Assembly: GCF_017355265.1 (NCBI RefSeq)
Contig: NZ_JADIJQ010000009.1
Coordinates: 44,597-108,596, forward strand
Origin: Tessaracoccus sp. SD287
GTDB lineage: Bacteria > Actinomycetota > Actinomycetes > Propionibacteriales > Propionibacteriaceae
Length of the DNA: 64,000 bases
Direction: 5' to 3'
In this document: positions 26,310-35,642 of the stretch, in pieces
How positions within the stretch are numbered: position 1 is the stretch's first letter
Layout of the letters: each line of letters opens with the position of its first letter
Position numbers and translations under genes: made by a program
The notes under the pieces: model-generated
Seen by the model: the letters and a program-made list of their open reading frames with translations, nothing else
What the model was told of the DNA's origin: nothing
Database searches by the model: none

Positions 26310-27599
26310 TCAGAGCAGCGGCTTGATGTCGCGCTCGTAGACCTTGGTGGTCTCTTCGGCGAGCTCGCCGAACACCTTGGTCACGTCCTCCTTGCCGATG
26401 GTGATGCGGTCGAGCCCGGCACCGATGCGGTTGCCGCCACCGGGCACCAGGACGCGGGCGAAGTCCTGCGGCGCGGTGTTCTCGTTGAGCTGCTTGATCG
26501 CGGTCATCGCGTTGGGGTTCTTCTCCAGGAACGCCTTCTCGGCCGGGTCGTTGACGGCCTCCTTGCGCACGGGCATGTAGCCGGTGGCCTGGGTGAAGGT
26601 GATCGTGTTCTCCACGTTGGTCATGAAGTCGATGAACTTCACGGCGTTCGTCTTGCGCTCGTCGGAGATGCCGTTGGGAATGGCCAAGCCGGCACCGCCG
26701 GTGGCTGCGCCGGGGGCGGGCCCGGGCAGGTAGGTGGTGACGAACTTGAACTTGGCGCTCTTGGTCAGGCCGCCGAGCACACCGGTCGACTGCAGCAGGC
26801 CGGCGGCGTCGCCGATGCCGAAGGTGTTCGAGGCGTCCTTGGTGATGCCGATGTGGCCCAGGTTGAACTGTTCCTGCAGGAACTTGCCCGCCTCGATCGA
26901 CTCGGCCTTGGTGAAGGTCGGTTCCCACTCCTCGGAGTAGGCGCCACCAAAGGTCCAGATCATGCCCTGGAAGTACCAGTCCAGGTAGTTGGTGCCGTCG
27001 GGGACGATCAGCGCCGGCTTGCCGCCCATGGCCGTCTTGAGCTTGGGAGCCATCTCGGCGAACTCAGCCCAGGTCTTGGGACCGGCGGCGGGGTCGAAGC
27101 CGGCCTTCTCGAGCACCTCGCTGTTGAAGTACATGAGCGTGGTCGAGCGGGCGTAGGGCATCCCGTAGTGCTTGCCCTCAAAGGCGTAGTCCTCGCGCAG
27201 GGTGTCGACGTAGGTGCCGGCGTCGATGCTGTTGGACGACCACAGGTCGTCCAGCGGGGTGGTGGCCTCGTTGAGGGCGAAGTTGAACCAGGTCACGTCG
27301 GAGGCGACGATGACGTCGGGCAGGTCGCCGCCGGCCAGGGCCGCGTTGAACTTCTGGCCGAGTTCCTCGTAGTTGGCGCCACCGTCGACCAGGTTGGCCG
27401 GGGTGTCAGGGTTGGCGGCATTCCACGCGTCGATGATCTTCTGCTCGACCTCCTTGGAGGTTCCGGGGTGGTTCGACCAGAACTGGATCGTGCCGCTGCC
27501 CTCCTGGCCGGAGTCACTGCCACAGCCGGCCAGGCCGCCGAGCGCCATGGCGGCGGCTCCTGCGCCAGCGGCGCCGAGCACCTTGCGACGATTGATCAT
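26310..27599 (-). CDS. ugpB: ABC transporter substrate-binding lipoprotein (UgpB-like)
   Basis: Extracellular solute-binding protein of 429 residues. The N-terminus has an RRKVLG twin-arginine motif, a hydrophobic stretch and the lipobox LAGC (Cys 26), so it is a lipoprotein, possibly Tat-exported. The family 1 fold is seen in IQFWSNHPG, GGDLPDVIVASDVTWF and YARSTTLMYFN. Sequence features are closest, from memory, to glycerol-3-phosphate binding proteins (UgpB), which fits the dihydroxyacetone kinase genes elsewhere in the window; other sugars are possible. Confidence 0.85.
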   Translation of the reverse strand: MINRRKVLGAAGAGAAAMALGGLAGCGSDSGQEGSGTIQFWSNHPGTSKEVEQKIIDAWNAANPDTPANLVDGGANYEELGQKFNAALAGGDLPDVIVASDVTWFNFALNEATTPLDDLWSSNSIDAGTYVDTLREDYAFEGKHYGMPYARSTTLMYFNSEVLEKAGFDPAAGPKTWAEFAEMAPKLKTAMGGKPALIVPDGTNYLDWYFQGMIWTFGGAYSEEWEPTFTKAESIEAGKFLQEQFNLGHIGITKDASNTFGIGDAAGLLQSTGVLGGLTKSAKFKFVTTYLPGPAPGAATGGAGLAIPNGISDERKTNAVKFIDFMTNVENTITFTQATGYMPVRKEAVNDPAEKAFLEKNPNAMTAIKQLNENTAPQDFARVLVPGGGNRIGAGLDRITIGKEDVTKVFGELAEETTKVYERDIKPLL

Positions 27600-27670
27600 T
27601 TCTTGCCTTTCTTCGTGGCCCGAGCCGGGCCGGTGTGTCGTCCGGGCATCCGGACACAGCGGGTGGGCGG

Positions 27671-28576
27671 TCAGCCCTTGACGGCCCCAGCGGTGAGGCC
27701 CTTGATCATCTGCTTCTGGAGGACGATGAAGACGATCAGGATCGGGATGGTGGTCAGGACGGTGCCTGCCATGACGGGACCCCAGTTGGTCAGGCCCTCG
27801 TTCTGCTGCAACTGGGTCAGGCCGATGGGCAGCGGCGCCACCGAGGCGTCACTGGCGATCAGGAAGGGCCACAGGTACTGGTTCCACTCGGTCACGATGG
27901 TGATCAGCGCGAAGGCCACGACCGTTGGCCACGACATCGGCAGCACCACCCGGAACAGGGTGCGAATGAAGCTGGTGCCGTCCAGTCGGGCGGCCTCCAT
28001 GATCTCGCTGGGAAGCCCCATGAAGTGGTTGCGCATCAGGAACGTGCCGAAGGCGACACCGGCCAGCGGGATGATGATGCCCTGGAAGGTGTTGCGCCAG
28101 CCCAGACCGGCGACCAGGGCGTAGTTGCTGATGATGGTGATCTGGTTGGGCACCATCAGGGCCGCGATCACCAGGATGAACAGGGCGTTGCGTCCCGGGA
28201 AGCGGAGGAAGGCGAACGCGTAGGCGCTCAGCACCCCCAGCGTCACCTCGACCACGGTCAGGATGCTGGTGATGATCAGCGAGTTGCGCAGGTACTGGCC
28301 GAAGCTCATCGCGTCCATCACGTAGGCGTAGTTGCCCGGCTCCCACGGGTTGGGCCACCACGAGATGGGGTTGGAGTAGATGTCGCCGTGCTGCTTGAAC
28401 GAGGTGATGGCGATGAAGTACAGCGGCACCGCGATCAGCGCCACTGTCAGCGCGATGGCGCCGTAGCCGACGACCTTCGCGCCAGTGCTGGACTCGCCGG
28501 GGTCGCGGCGGCGTCCGGTGGGGGCGTCAAGCTCGTCGCCGCCGAGGGTCACCTCGGCGGGTGGCAGTGCAGTCAT
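27671..28576 (-). CDS. ugpE: ABC transporter permease (UgpE-like)
   Basis: Second membrane subunit of the CUT1 transporter, 301 residues, with six predicted transmembrane segments after a charged N-terminal tail of about 35 residues. The EAA loop that docks the ATPase reads EIMEAARLDGTSFIRTLF. ATG 28576 shares one base with the ugpA stop (TGATG), so translation is coupled. Confidence 0.9.
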   Translation of the reverse strand: MTALPPAEVTLGGDELDAPTGRRRDPGESSTGAKVVGYGAIALTVALIAVPLYFIAITSFKQHGDIYSNPISWWPNPWEPGNYAYVMDAMSFGQYLRNSLIITSILTVVEVTLGVLSAYAFAFLRFPGRNALFILVIAALMVPNQITIISNYALVAGLGWRNTFQGIIIPLAGVAFGTFLMRNHFMGLPSEIMEAARLDGTSFIRTLFRVVLPMSWPTVVAFALITIVTEWNQYLWPFLIASDASVAPLPIGLTQLQQNEGLTNWGPVMAGTVLTTIPILIVFIVLQKQMIKGLTAGAVKG

Positions 28577-29517
28577 CAGTGGGCTCCCTTGTCCTGGATC
28601 CGCACCTGGATCACGGTGATGATGAGCACGACGGTGAACATGATGGTGGCCACCGCGGCGCCGTAGCCGGCCCGGTTGTTGACGAAGGTCTCCTGGTAGA
28701 TCTGGAAGATCATCGTGGTGGTGCCGTTGCCGAGCGGACCGCCACCGGTCATCACGTTGATGATGTCGAAGACCTGGAAGGAGCTCAACAGCACCGTGAT
28801 CAGCAGGAAGAAGGTGGTCGAGCGCAGCTGGGGCAGGGTCACCCGCCACAGCCGACGCCAGGCAGACGTGCCGTCGATCTCGGCGGCCTCGTCCAGGTCC
28901 TTGCGGCGGCCCTGGAGTGCGGCCAGGTAGATGACGAAGACGTAGCCGAGGTTCTTCCAGACGTAGGTGGCGGTGATCATGAACAGCGCCCACCCGGGCA
29001 CCTGGTAGAACTGCGGGCTGTCCACCCCCATGCGGCGCAACAGGTCCTGGACCAGACCGAAGCCCGGGTCGAAGACGAACTGGAAGGCCACCCCGATGGC
29101 GGCGCCGCTGATCACGTAGGGGGCGAAGACCAGCGAGCGGACGAACCCGCGGCCCCGCAGTTTCTGGTCGAGCAGCAGGGCCAGGGCCAGGCCGAGGACC
29201 ATCGACCCGGCGACGGCGACGACGGTGAACACCACGGTGTTCCACACGATGGTGCCGGTGTCGCGGGCGGTGAACCACTCGACGTAGTTGTCGAAGCCGA
29301 TGAAGCGTTTGCGGGGCGAGGAGATGTTCCAGTGGTAGAAGGACAACCGGATGTTGTCGACCAGGGGCCGGTAGGTGAAGATGCCCAGCAGGACCAGGTT
29401 CGGCAGGATCAGCGCAGCTGCCAGCCCTACCTCTTTCCATGAGGTCTTGCGTTTGTGCTTGGGTGGTTCGACCGACGGATCGGCCACCACGACGCCAGGG
29501 ATTCCGGTGCTCGTCAC
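28576..29517 (-). CDS. ugpA: ABC transporter permease (UgpA-like)
   Basis: First membrane subunit, 313 residues from GTG 29517, with six transmembrane segments and the EAA loop DLDEAAEIDGTSAWRRLW. I prefer GTG 29517 to the frame start at 29592, because the intervening residues (rich in Cys and Val) are unlike the family and the promoter-like TATAGC (29527-29532) lies inside that stretch. First gene of the operon ugpAEBC. Confidence 0.85.
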   Translation of the reverse strand: MTSTGIPGVVVADPSVEPPKHKRKTSWKEVGLAAALILPNLVLLGIFTYRPLVDNIRLSFYHWNISSPRKRFIGFDNYVEWFTARDTGTIVWNTVVFTVVAVAGSMVLGLALALLLDQKLRGRGFVRSLVFAPYVISGAAIGVAFQFVFDPGFGLVQDLLRRMGVDSPQFYQVPGWALFMITATYVWKNLGYVFVIYLAALQGRRKDLDEAAEIDGTSAWRRLWRVTLPQLRSTTFFLLITVLLSSFQVFDIINVMTGGGPLGNGTTTMIFQIYQETFVNNRAGYGAAVATIMFTVVLIITVIQVRIQDKGAH

Positions 29518-29562
29518 CCGCTGCACGCTATAGACCCCCGGTTGACTAAGCACGCACAACGC

Positions 29563-29573
29563 GCAAACTTTGC
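29563..29573. promoter_or_regulatory. Dyad upstream of the ugp operon
   Basis: GCAAA-C-TTTGC is a short palindrome 46 bp upstream of the ugpA start, resembling but shorter than the LacI-type operator at 47507. The surrounding gap 29518-29659 also serves as the putA 3' end; no clear terminator is seen. Confidence 0.3.
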
Positions 29574-29659
29574 ACAGTTGTTGTCTGACCATTCGCTGAC
29601 ATCGTGGCGTCCGGGACCCGATTCGCCCCCGGGGATGCCTCGCTCCCCAGCTCAGTACC

Positions 29660-32600
29660 TCACGCGTGCTGCGCGGTTCCCACGGCGGTACCCATCTGGT
29701 TGGCGACGCCGAAGCGGTGGTTGGTCACGCTGACGGCCTGCTCTGCGACGAAGGCCAGGGGTTCGAGCCGACCCGACTCGGTCACCGGCTGGGCATGGAG
29801 GGCGACGTCGCGGCGTGCACCCAGTGCGCGGGCGAGGGCGTCGCGGCCGGTGCCCAGCAGGCGGATGCGCGGGGCCGTCAGCCGGTCCAGCCAGTCGCCG
29901 TCCCCGACGCGGACCACCAGGCCGAGGCCGGCCAGCGCGGTGACGACCCCGCTGCCCGGGTCGGTGGCGCAGGAGATCTCGGGTCGGGCCCCCACCGACA
30001 GGGCTGCACCCACGACCCGCAGCAGGTCGACGACCCGCGCGTCGGCCTCGACCCTGACCAAGGTTTGGACAGGGCGGTAGCGCAGCAGGTTCGTCTCGGC
30101 CAGCAGTCCGCTCGGGTCGTGCCACCCGGTGAACTCGGCCCGGGCGAGGGCGTCGCTGTGCAGGGATCGCTCCAAGAAGGACAGGTCGCCGACGCCCAGA
30201 CCGGCCGTCCGGGCCGCCGCGAGCAGCGCCCCAGCCTCGGGTGACAGGTGTTCGTCGCTGCCGGCAGGCCCATCGGCGGCAGGCCCATCGGCGGCGGGGG
30301 CGCTGGTCCAGTCGCTGAGCGCGATCAGGTAGTTCGGTCCCCCGGCCTTGGCGCCGGCCCCCACCGCCGACCGCTTCCAGCCGCCAAAGGGTTGGCGCCC
30401 GACGATGGCCCCGGTGATGCCCCGGTTGACGTACAGGTTGCCGGCCTGGACCTGGTCGACCCACCGGCGGACCTCGTCACGGTCGAGGCTGTGCAGCCCG
30501 GCGGTCAGTCCGTACTGGGGCTGGTTCTGCCAGGCGATGGCCTGGTCCAGGTCATCGGCCACCATCACCCCGAGCACCGGGCCGAAGTACTCGACTAGGT
30601 GGAACTGGTCACCCGGACGCACCCCGCCGCGCACCCCGGGGCTCCACAGCCGTCCGGACCGATCGAGCCGACGGGGCTCGACCCACCACTGCTGTCCGGG
30701 TTCGAGGCGGGTCAGAGCGTCGAGGAGTTTGCCCTGGGCCGGGCCGATCAGGGGTCCCATCTGGGTGCCGGGGTCCTCGGGCCAGCCGACCCGCAGCGAC
30801 TCGACGGCGTCGACGAGCTGGGAACGGAAGCGTCGGGAGCGTCCCACCGCGCCGACCAGGATGACCAGGGAGGCTGCCGAGCACTTCTGCCCGGCGTGCC
30901 CGAAGGCCGAGGCCACCACGTCCCGGACGGCCAGGTCAATGTCGGCGCTGGGCGTCACGATGATGGCGTTCTTGCCGCTGGTCTCGGCCAGCAATCCCAC
31001 TTCCGGGCGCCAGCCGGCGAACATCTCGGCGGTCTCGTAGGCCCCGGTGAGGATCACCCGGTCGACGCGCGGGTCGGTGACCAGCGCCCGGCCCACCTCC
31101 CCCTCGTCGGTGAGGGCGACCTGCAGCACCTGCCGGGGAACACCTGCGGCCCACAGCGCCTCGGCCACTGCCAGCCCGCAGCGCTCGGCCTGGGGTGCAG
31201 GCTTCAGCACCACCGCGGCACCGGCGGCCAGCGCCGCCAGTGTTGACCCGGCCGGGATCGCCACCGGGAAGTTCCAGGGCGGGGTGACCACGACCAGGTG
31301 CGGCGGCCGCTGCACGGCGCCGTCGATGCGCTCGAGGTCCTCGGCACGGTCGGCGTAGTAGGCGGCGAAGTCGACGGCCTCGCTGACCTCGGGGTCGGCC
31401 TCGGCGATGGTCTTGCCGCATTCACCGGCCATCACCACGAGCAGGTCGGCCCGCCGGCGCTGCAGTTCGGTCGCGGCCGCACGCAGCACCCGGGCGCGAC
31501 CGGCGGCCCCCCGCTGCTGCCATCCGGGCGCGGCCGCGGTGGCGGTGGCCAGCACCTGCTCCAGGGCGTCCGCATCGGAGACGCGCGGCCAGTCCAGCGG
31601 CGCCACCTCGCCGCCCGGGGCGACCCGGTCGAGCAGTTCGGCTGCCCAGGCCAGGTTGGCGGGCAGCGCCGGGTCGGTGTCGGCGGTGTTCACGAAGGCC
31701 CCGGGGACCGGCGGGGCCAGCGTCCCGGCATGCTCCACCCTCCGGTCCTGGGTTCTGCGGGGCCGCGGCACCGCCTCGTCCAGTGCCTCCAGCGACGCGT
31801 GGAAGCGGGCGGCCTCGCGGTCGAACATGGCCGGGTCGTCGGCCAGGTCGAACAGGGCCGACATGAAGTTCTGCGGCGCCGCACCCTCCTCCAGACGCCG
31901 GATCAGGTAGGCGATAGCCACGTCGAAGTGGGCCGGGTGCACGACCGGGGTGTACAGCACCAGCGAGCCGACGGTGCGGCGCACCGCCTCGGCCTGGGCC
32001 GGCGCCATGCCCAACAGCATCTCGACGTCGACCGCCTCAGCGACGCCCCGCTGTTCGGCCAGCTGCCAGGCCCAGGCAATGTCGAACAGGTTGTGCCCCG
32101 CCACCCCCAGGCGGATGGCGTCGGCACGTTCGGGTCTCAGCGCCCAGTCCAGGACACGTTTGTAGTTGGTGTCGGTCTGCTGCTTGGTCGGCCAGGTGGC
32201 CGGCGGCCAGCCGCGCAGTTCGGCCTCGACCGACTCCATTGGCAGGTTCGCGCCCTTGACCAGCCGCACCTTGACGGCAGCCCCTCCCCGCGCCCGCCGC
32301 GCGGCGGCCCACCGCTGCAGCGACTGCATGGCTGCCAGCGCATCGGGCAGGTAGGCCTGCAGCACGATGCCGGCGTCCATGGCGGCGAACTCGGGCGCGT
32401 CCAGCAGTCCCGTGAACACGGCCATGGTCAGTGCCAGGTCGCGGTACTCCTCCATGTCCAGGTTGAGGAACGTGCCGGTACTCTGCGCCGCCCGGTACAG
32501 CGGCACCAGCCGGCTGATGGTCTGCGCGACGGTCTGGTCGAAGGCCCACGGGGAATGCGGTCCGATCACCGCCGACACCTTGACCGAGACGTAGTCGACG

Positions 32601-33079
32601 TCGTCGCGGCCCACCAGGGCGATCAGGTCGGCCAGCCTCCGGTTGGCCTCGGCGCGGCCCAGCACCGCCTCACCCAGCAGGTTGATGTTGAGCCTGGTGC
32701 CGGGGCGACGGAGCCGGGCGAGGTTGCGGCCCAGTGCCCGGTCGCTGGCGTCGACGACCAGATGGCCGACCAGTGACCGCAGCGCCCGGCCGACGATGGG
32801 CGTCACCACCCCCGGGGCGATGCCGGACCCGAAGGCCGCCAGCCGCAGCCCCGCCCGCAGATGGGGCGGGATGGAGCGCGGGACGTCACCGGCGAGCGCC
32901 CGCAGGGTGGCGGCGGCGACGTGCGGATCCTCCGGCCGGACCACCCCGTCGACGAACCCGACGGCGAAGTCCAGCCCGGCCGGGTCCCGCAACAAGCGGG
33001 CCAGCTGCTGGGGGCCACCGCCGACCGGCACGCCGCGGGCATCGTCCAGCCACTCACGCACCAGGTCCGCGGCGTCCAT
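29660..33079 (-). CDS. putA: Bifunctional proline dehydrogenase/P5C dehydrogenase
   Basis: A 1139-residue fusion that oxidises proline to pyrroline-5-carboxylate with FAD, then to glutamate with NAD, channelling the intermediate. Residues about 80-430 are the PRODH barrel (GTRLNINLLGEAVLG, VKVSAVIGPHSPWAF, NLDMEEYRDL, VRLVKGANLPMESVEAELRG). Residues about 480-960 are the aldehyde dehydrogenase half, with VVTPPWNFPVAIPAG, the catalytic Cys in GHAGQKCSA and PFGGWKRSAVG. There is no N-terminal ribbon-helix-helix domain, so it is not a DNA-binding PutA. About 180 C-terminal residues belong to no catalytic domain and may be the ALDH-like lid domain of long PutAs. It follows pepN by 3 bp. Confidence 0.93.
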   Translation of the reverse strand: MDAADLVREWLDDARGVPVGGGPQQLARLLRDPAGLDFAVGFVDGVVRPEDPHVAAATLRALAGDVPRSIPPHLRAGLRLAAFGSGIAPGVVTPIVGRALRSLVGHLVVDASDRALGRNLARLRRPGTRLNINLLGEAVLGRAEANRRLADLIALVGRDDVDYVSVKVSAVIGPHSPWAFDQTVAQTISRLVPLYRAAQSTGTFLNLDMEEYRDLALTMAVFTGLLDAPEFAAMDAGIVLQAYLPDALAAMQSLQRWAAARRARGGAAVKVRLVKGANLPMESVEAELRGWPPATWPTKQQTDTNYKRVLDWALRPERADAIRLGVAGHNLFDIAWAWQLAEQRGVAEAVDVEMLLGMAPAQAEAVRRTVGSLVLYTPVVHPAHFDVAIAYLIRRLEEGAAPQNFMSALFDLADDPAMFDREAARFHASLEALDEAVPRPRRTQDRRVEHAGTLAPPVPGAFVNTADTDPALPANLAWAAELLDRVAPGGEVAPLDWPRVSDADALEQVLATATAAAPGWQQRGAAGRARVLRAAATELQRRRADLLVVMAGECGKTIAEADPEVSEAVDFAAYYADRAEDLERIDGAVQRPPHLVVVTPPWNFPVAIPAGSTLAALAAGAAVVLKPAPQAERCGLAVAEALWAAGVPRQVLQVALTDEGEVGRALVTDPRVDRVILTGAYETAEMFAGWRPEVGLLAETSGKNAIIVTPSADIDLAVRDVVASAFGHAGQKCSAASLVILVGAVGRSRRFRSQLVDAVESLRVGWPEDPGTQMGPLIGPAQGKLLDALTRLEPGQQWWVEPRRLDRSGRLWSPGVRGGVRPGDQFHLVEYFGPVLGVMVADDLDQAIAWQNQPQYGLTAGLHSLDRDEVRRWVDQVQAGNLYVNRGITGAIVGRQPFGGWKRSAVGAGAKAGGPNYLIALSDWTSAPAADGPAADGPAGSDEHLSPEAGALLAAARTAGLGVGDLSFLERSLHSDALARAEFTGWHDPSGLLAETNLLRYRPVQTLVRVEADARVVDLLRVVGAALSVGARPEISCATDPGSGVVTALAGLGLVVRVGDGDWLDRLTAPRIRLLGTGRDALARALGARRDVALHAQPVTESGRLEPLAFVAEQAVSVTNHRFGVANQMGTAVGTAQHA

Positions 33080-33082
33080 CGC

Positions 33083-35617
33083 TCAGCCGTTCGCGGCCTG
33101 GGCGCGCAGCGCGCGTTCGGCACGGTCGGTCTGCTCGACGACCAGCCGGCGCAGCGCCGTCGGGGCGTCGGGGTGGCCCTCGAGCCAGGCCTGGGCGGCG
33201 GCCACCACGGACGCGCTGGGCTCGGGGTAGAGACCGGTGACCAGTCGCTGGGCCATCTCGATGGAGTGGTCGCGCCACAGGCCGGGCAGACGCTCGAAGT
33301 ACCGGGCGTCCTGGTCGGCCAGCAGGTGGCGCGACAGGGGCAGGACCAGACCCACCAGGACGGCGTCGACCTGGGCGTTGGAGTAGCCGCCCGGGGTCAG
33401 CGCCTCGTCCAGCAGCTGTGGTTTCAGGGACGCGTCGGGCAGTGCGGCCCGGGCCGACAGCAGTTCCAGTCGCCCGTCCATGGTGTCGTCGGCGGCGAGC
33501 GCGGCCTGCAGGTCATCGGCGTCCAGCGCGCCGGTCGCGGCACCGGCACGCACCACCGACCAGCGCAGGTCGGGCCCGATCTCGAGTCCTGCGGGCGGGG
33601 TGTTCGTCAACCGGTCGACCAGGTCGTGGGAGTCGGGGACGACGGCCGCCTGCTGGGCCACGGCCCGGGCCAGGAGGAGTTGCGCGTCGGAGCCGGCGTC
33701 GGCTTCGGCGAGCAGGCGGTCCAGGGCAGCCAGCTGCCGCTGCCGGACGGCGGGACGAGCAGACTCGGGCAGGTAGGCCTCGATGGCGGCGTGCGCATTG
33801 CCCAGCAGGGTGGTCAGGGTGGCGGCGTCGGTCTCGGCGGGGGCGTGGCGTTGGACGGCTGCGACGTAGTCCTCGACCCGCAGCCGGGCGTCGCGGACCA
33901 TCATCCACAGCTGGCTCCACAGCAGCGCCCGGGCCAGCGGGTCGGCCAGCCCGGACAGGTGCGCCAGGGTGGTGGCCAGCGAGCGGGGGTCCAGGACGAC
34001 CTTGGCGTAGGTCCAGTCGGCGTCGTTGACCAGCAGCAGGTCGGGTGCGAGCTGCCCGGCCAGGTCGAGGTCGGCGCCGGCGCCGGTCAGGTCGCTGGTG
34101 ATCTGCTGACGCAGCGTCAGCAGGTCACCAGTGAGGTCGTAGAGGCCCACCGCCAGGGTGTGCGGGCGCCCGACGGGCTCGCCGGTGAGGGCGTCGACCG
34201 AATGCTGCTCGACCGCGGCCCGGGTGATGGTGCCCTTCTCGTCGACCTCCAGCACACCGGTCAGGGTGTCGGGTCCCGAGGTCTCCAACCAGGCGTGGGT
34301 CCAGGCGGACAGGTCGCGTCCCGAGGCCGCCTCCAGTGCGCCGAGCAGGTCGGCGAACTGGGTCGACCCGAAGGCGTGGGTGCGGAAGTACTGTCGGGAG
34401 CCCTCGAAGAAGGCCTCGACGCCGACGTGGTGCACCAATTGCTTGAGCACCGAGGCGCCCTTGGCGTAGGTGATCCCGTCGAAGTTCTGCTTGGCGGCCT
34501 CGATGTCGGGGATGTCGGCGGCAATCGGATGGGTGGTGGGCAGTTCGTCCTGGGCGTAGGCCCACGCCTTGCGTCGCCCCGCGAACCCGACCCAGGCCTC
34601 GGGGAAGCCGGCCGCCTCGACATTGGCGTGGCTGCCCATGAACTCGGCGAAGGACTCCTTCAACCACAACTCGTCCCACCAGCGCGGGGTGACCAGGCCG
34701 CCGAACCACATGTGCGACATCTCGTGCTGGATGGTGTTGGAGCGACCGGCGTACTGGGCGCGGGTCGCCGCCGACCGGAACAGGTACTGCTCTGTGAAGG
34801 TCACGCAGCCCGGGTTCTCCATGGCGCCGAGGTTGTACTCGGGGACGAAGACCTGGTCGTACTTCCCCCACGGGTAGGGGTAGGCGAAGTTCTCGTCGAA
34901 GAAGTCCAGGCCTGCCTTGGTGACCCGGAACAGTTCGTCGGCGTCGAGGGTCTCGGCCCGCGAGGCGCGGCACCACACGCCGAGCGGGATGCTCCGCGAC
35001 CCGTCGGCGCTGGTCCAGGTGTCGGTGACCCCGTGGTAGGGGCCGGCGACAATGACGGTGATGTAGGTCGACAGCGGCGGCGTCTCGGCGAAGTCATGGT
35101 GGGTGCCGGTGACGGTCGCCGGCTGGTTGGACAGCACCGTCCAGCCCTCGGGGGCGGCGACGTGGAAGGTGTGCCGGGCCTTCAGGTCGGGCTGGTCGAA
35201 CTGGGCGTAGACCCGACGGGAGTCGGTGGGCTCGTACTGGGTGTAGCAGAACGTCTGCCCGTCAGCCGGGTCGGTGAACCGGTGCAGGCCCTGGCCCGAG
35301 CGGGAGTAGCGGGCGCGTCCCTCGACGGTGACCTCGTTGGGCTGGCCGTCGGTACGCAGCCCGCTGACGGTGACGGTGGCGCCGTCGTAGCCCACGGCCT
35401 GGGTCTGGCCGTTGACGGTGACCCGGTCGACGTCCCCGTCGAGGAAGTCAATGCCGATCGTCTCGACACTCGAGGTGAAGCGCAGCGTCGAGCGGCTGCC
35501 GAACAGCTGCTGGTCGGGGTCGACGGCGTCGGTGATGTCGAGCCATACCTCGATGGTCTCCAGGCCGATCGTCTGGCTGCGGTGGCGCGCCGTCTCGCGG
35601 GTCAGGTTGGCCGTCAT
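33083..35617 (-). CDS. pepN: Aminopeptidase N (M1 family)
   Basis: A cytosolic zinc aminopeptidase of 844 residues. The exopeptidase motif is GAMEN (264-268), the zinc site HEMSH (298-302) with the third ligand Glu 321 in KESFAEF, and the C-terminal ERAP1-like helical domain follows. I start at ATG 35617 (MTANLTRETARHRSQ) because TAGGGT ends 7 nt upstream; the longer frame runs into the lacI gene. It is co-oriented with putA (3-bp gap), linking peptide breakdown to proline use. Confidence 0.95.
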   Translation of the reverse strand: MTANLTRETARHRSQTIGLETIEVWLDITDAVDPDQQLFGSRSTLRFTSSVETIGIDFLDGDVDRVTVNGQTQAVGYDGATVTVSGLRTDGQPNEVTVEGRARYSRSGQGLHRFTDPADGQTFCYTQYEPTDSRRVYAQFDQPDLKARHTFHVAAPEGWTVLSNQPATVTGTHHDFAETPPLSTYITVIVAGPYHGVTDTWTSADGSRSIPLGVWCRASRAETLDADELFRVTKAGLDFFDENFAYPYPWGKYDQVFVPEYNLGAMENPGCVTFTEQYLFRSAATRAQYAGRSNTIQHEMSHMWFGGLVTPRWWDELWLKESFAEFMGSHANVEAAGFPEAWVGFAGRRKAWAYAQDELPTTHPIAADIPDIEAAKQNFDGITYAKGASVLKQLVHHVGVEAFFEGSRQYFRTHAFGSTQFADLLGALEAASGRDLSAWTHAWLETSGPDTLTGVLEVDEKGTITRAAVEQHSVDALTGEPVGRPHTLAVGLYDLTGDLLTLRQQITSDLTGAGADLDLAGQLAPDLLLVNDADWTYAKVVLDPRSLATTLAHLSGLADPLARALLWSQLWMMVRDARLRVEDYVAAVQRHAPAETDAATLTTLLGNAHAAIEAYLPESARPAVRQRQLAALDRLLAEADAGSDAQLLLARAVAQQAAVVPDSHDLVDRLTNTPPAGLEIGPDLRWSVVRAGAATGALDADDLQAALAADDTMDGRLELLSARAALPDASLKPQLLDEALTPGGYSNAQVDAVLVGLVLPLSRHLLADQDARYFERLPGLWRDHSIEMAQRLVTGLYPEPSASVVAAAQAWLEGHPDAPTALRRLVVEQTDRAERALRAQAANG

Positions 35618-35624
35618 GGGTGCC

Positions 35625-35630
35625 ACCCTA
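35625..35630 (-). promoter_or_regulatory. -10 element of pepN-putA, leaderless type
   Basis: TAGGGT on the minus strand is 7 nt before ATG 35617, the same hexamer and spacing as at the M20 peptidase. Confidence 0.45.
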
Positions 35631-35642
35631 TGACCGACGGGC

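Noticed and set aside
25083..28124. A 1013-codon plus-strand open frame
   Set aside because: Shadow of the ugpC, ugpB and ugpE genes on the other strand; biased composition and no ribosome-binding site.
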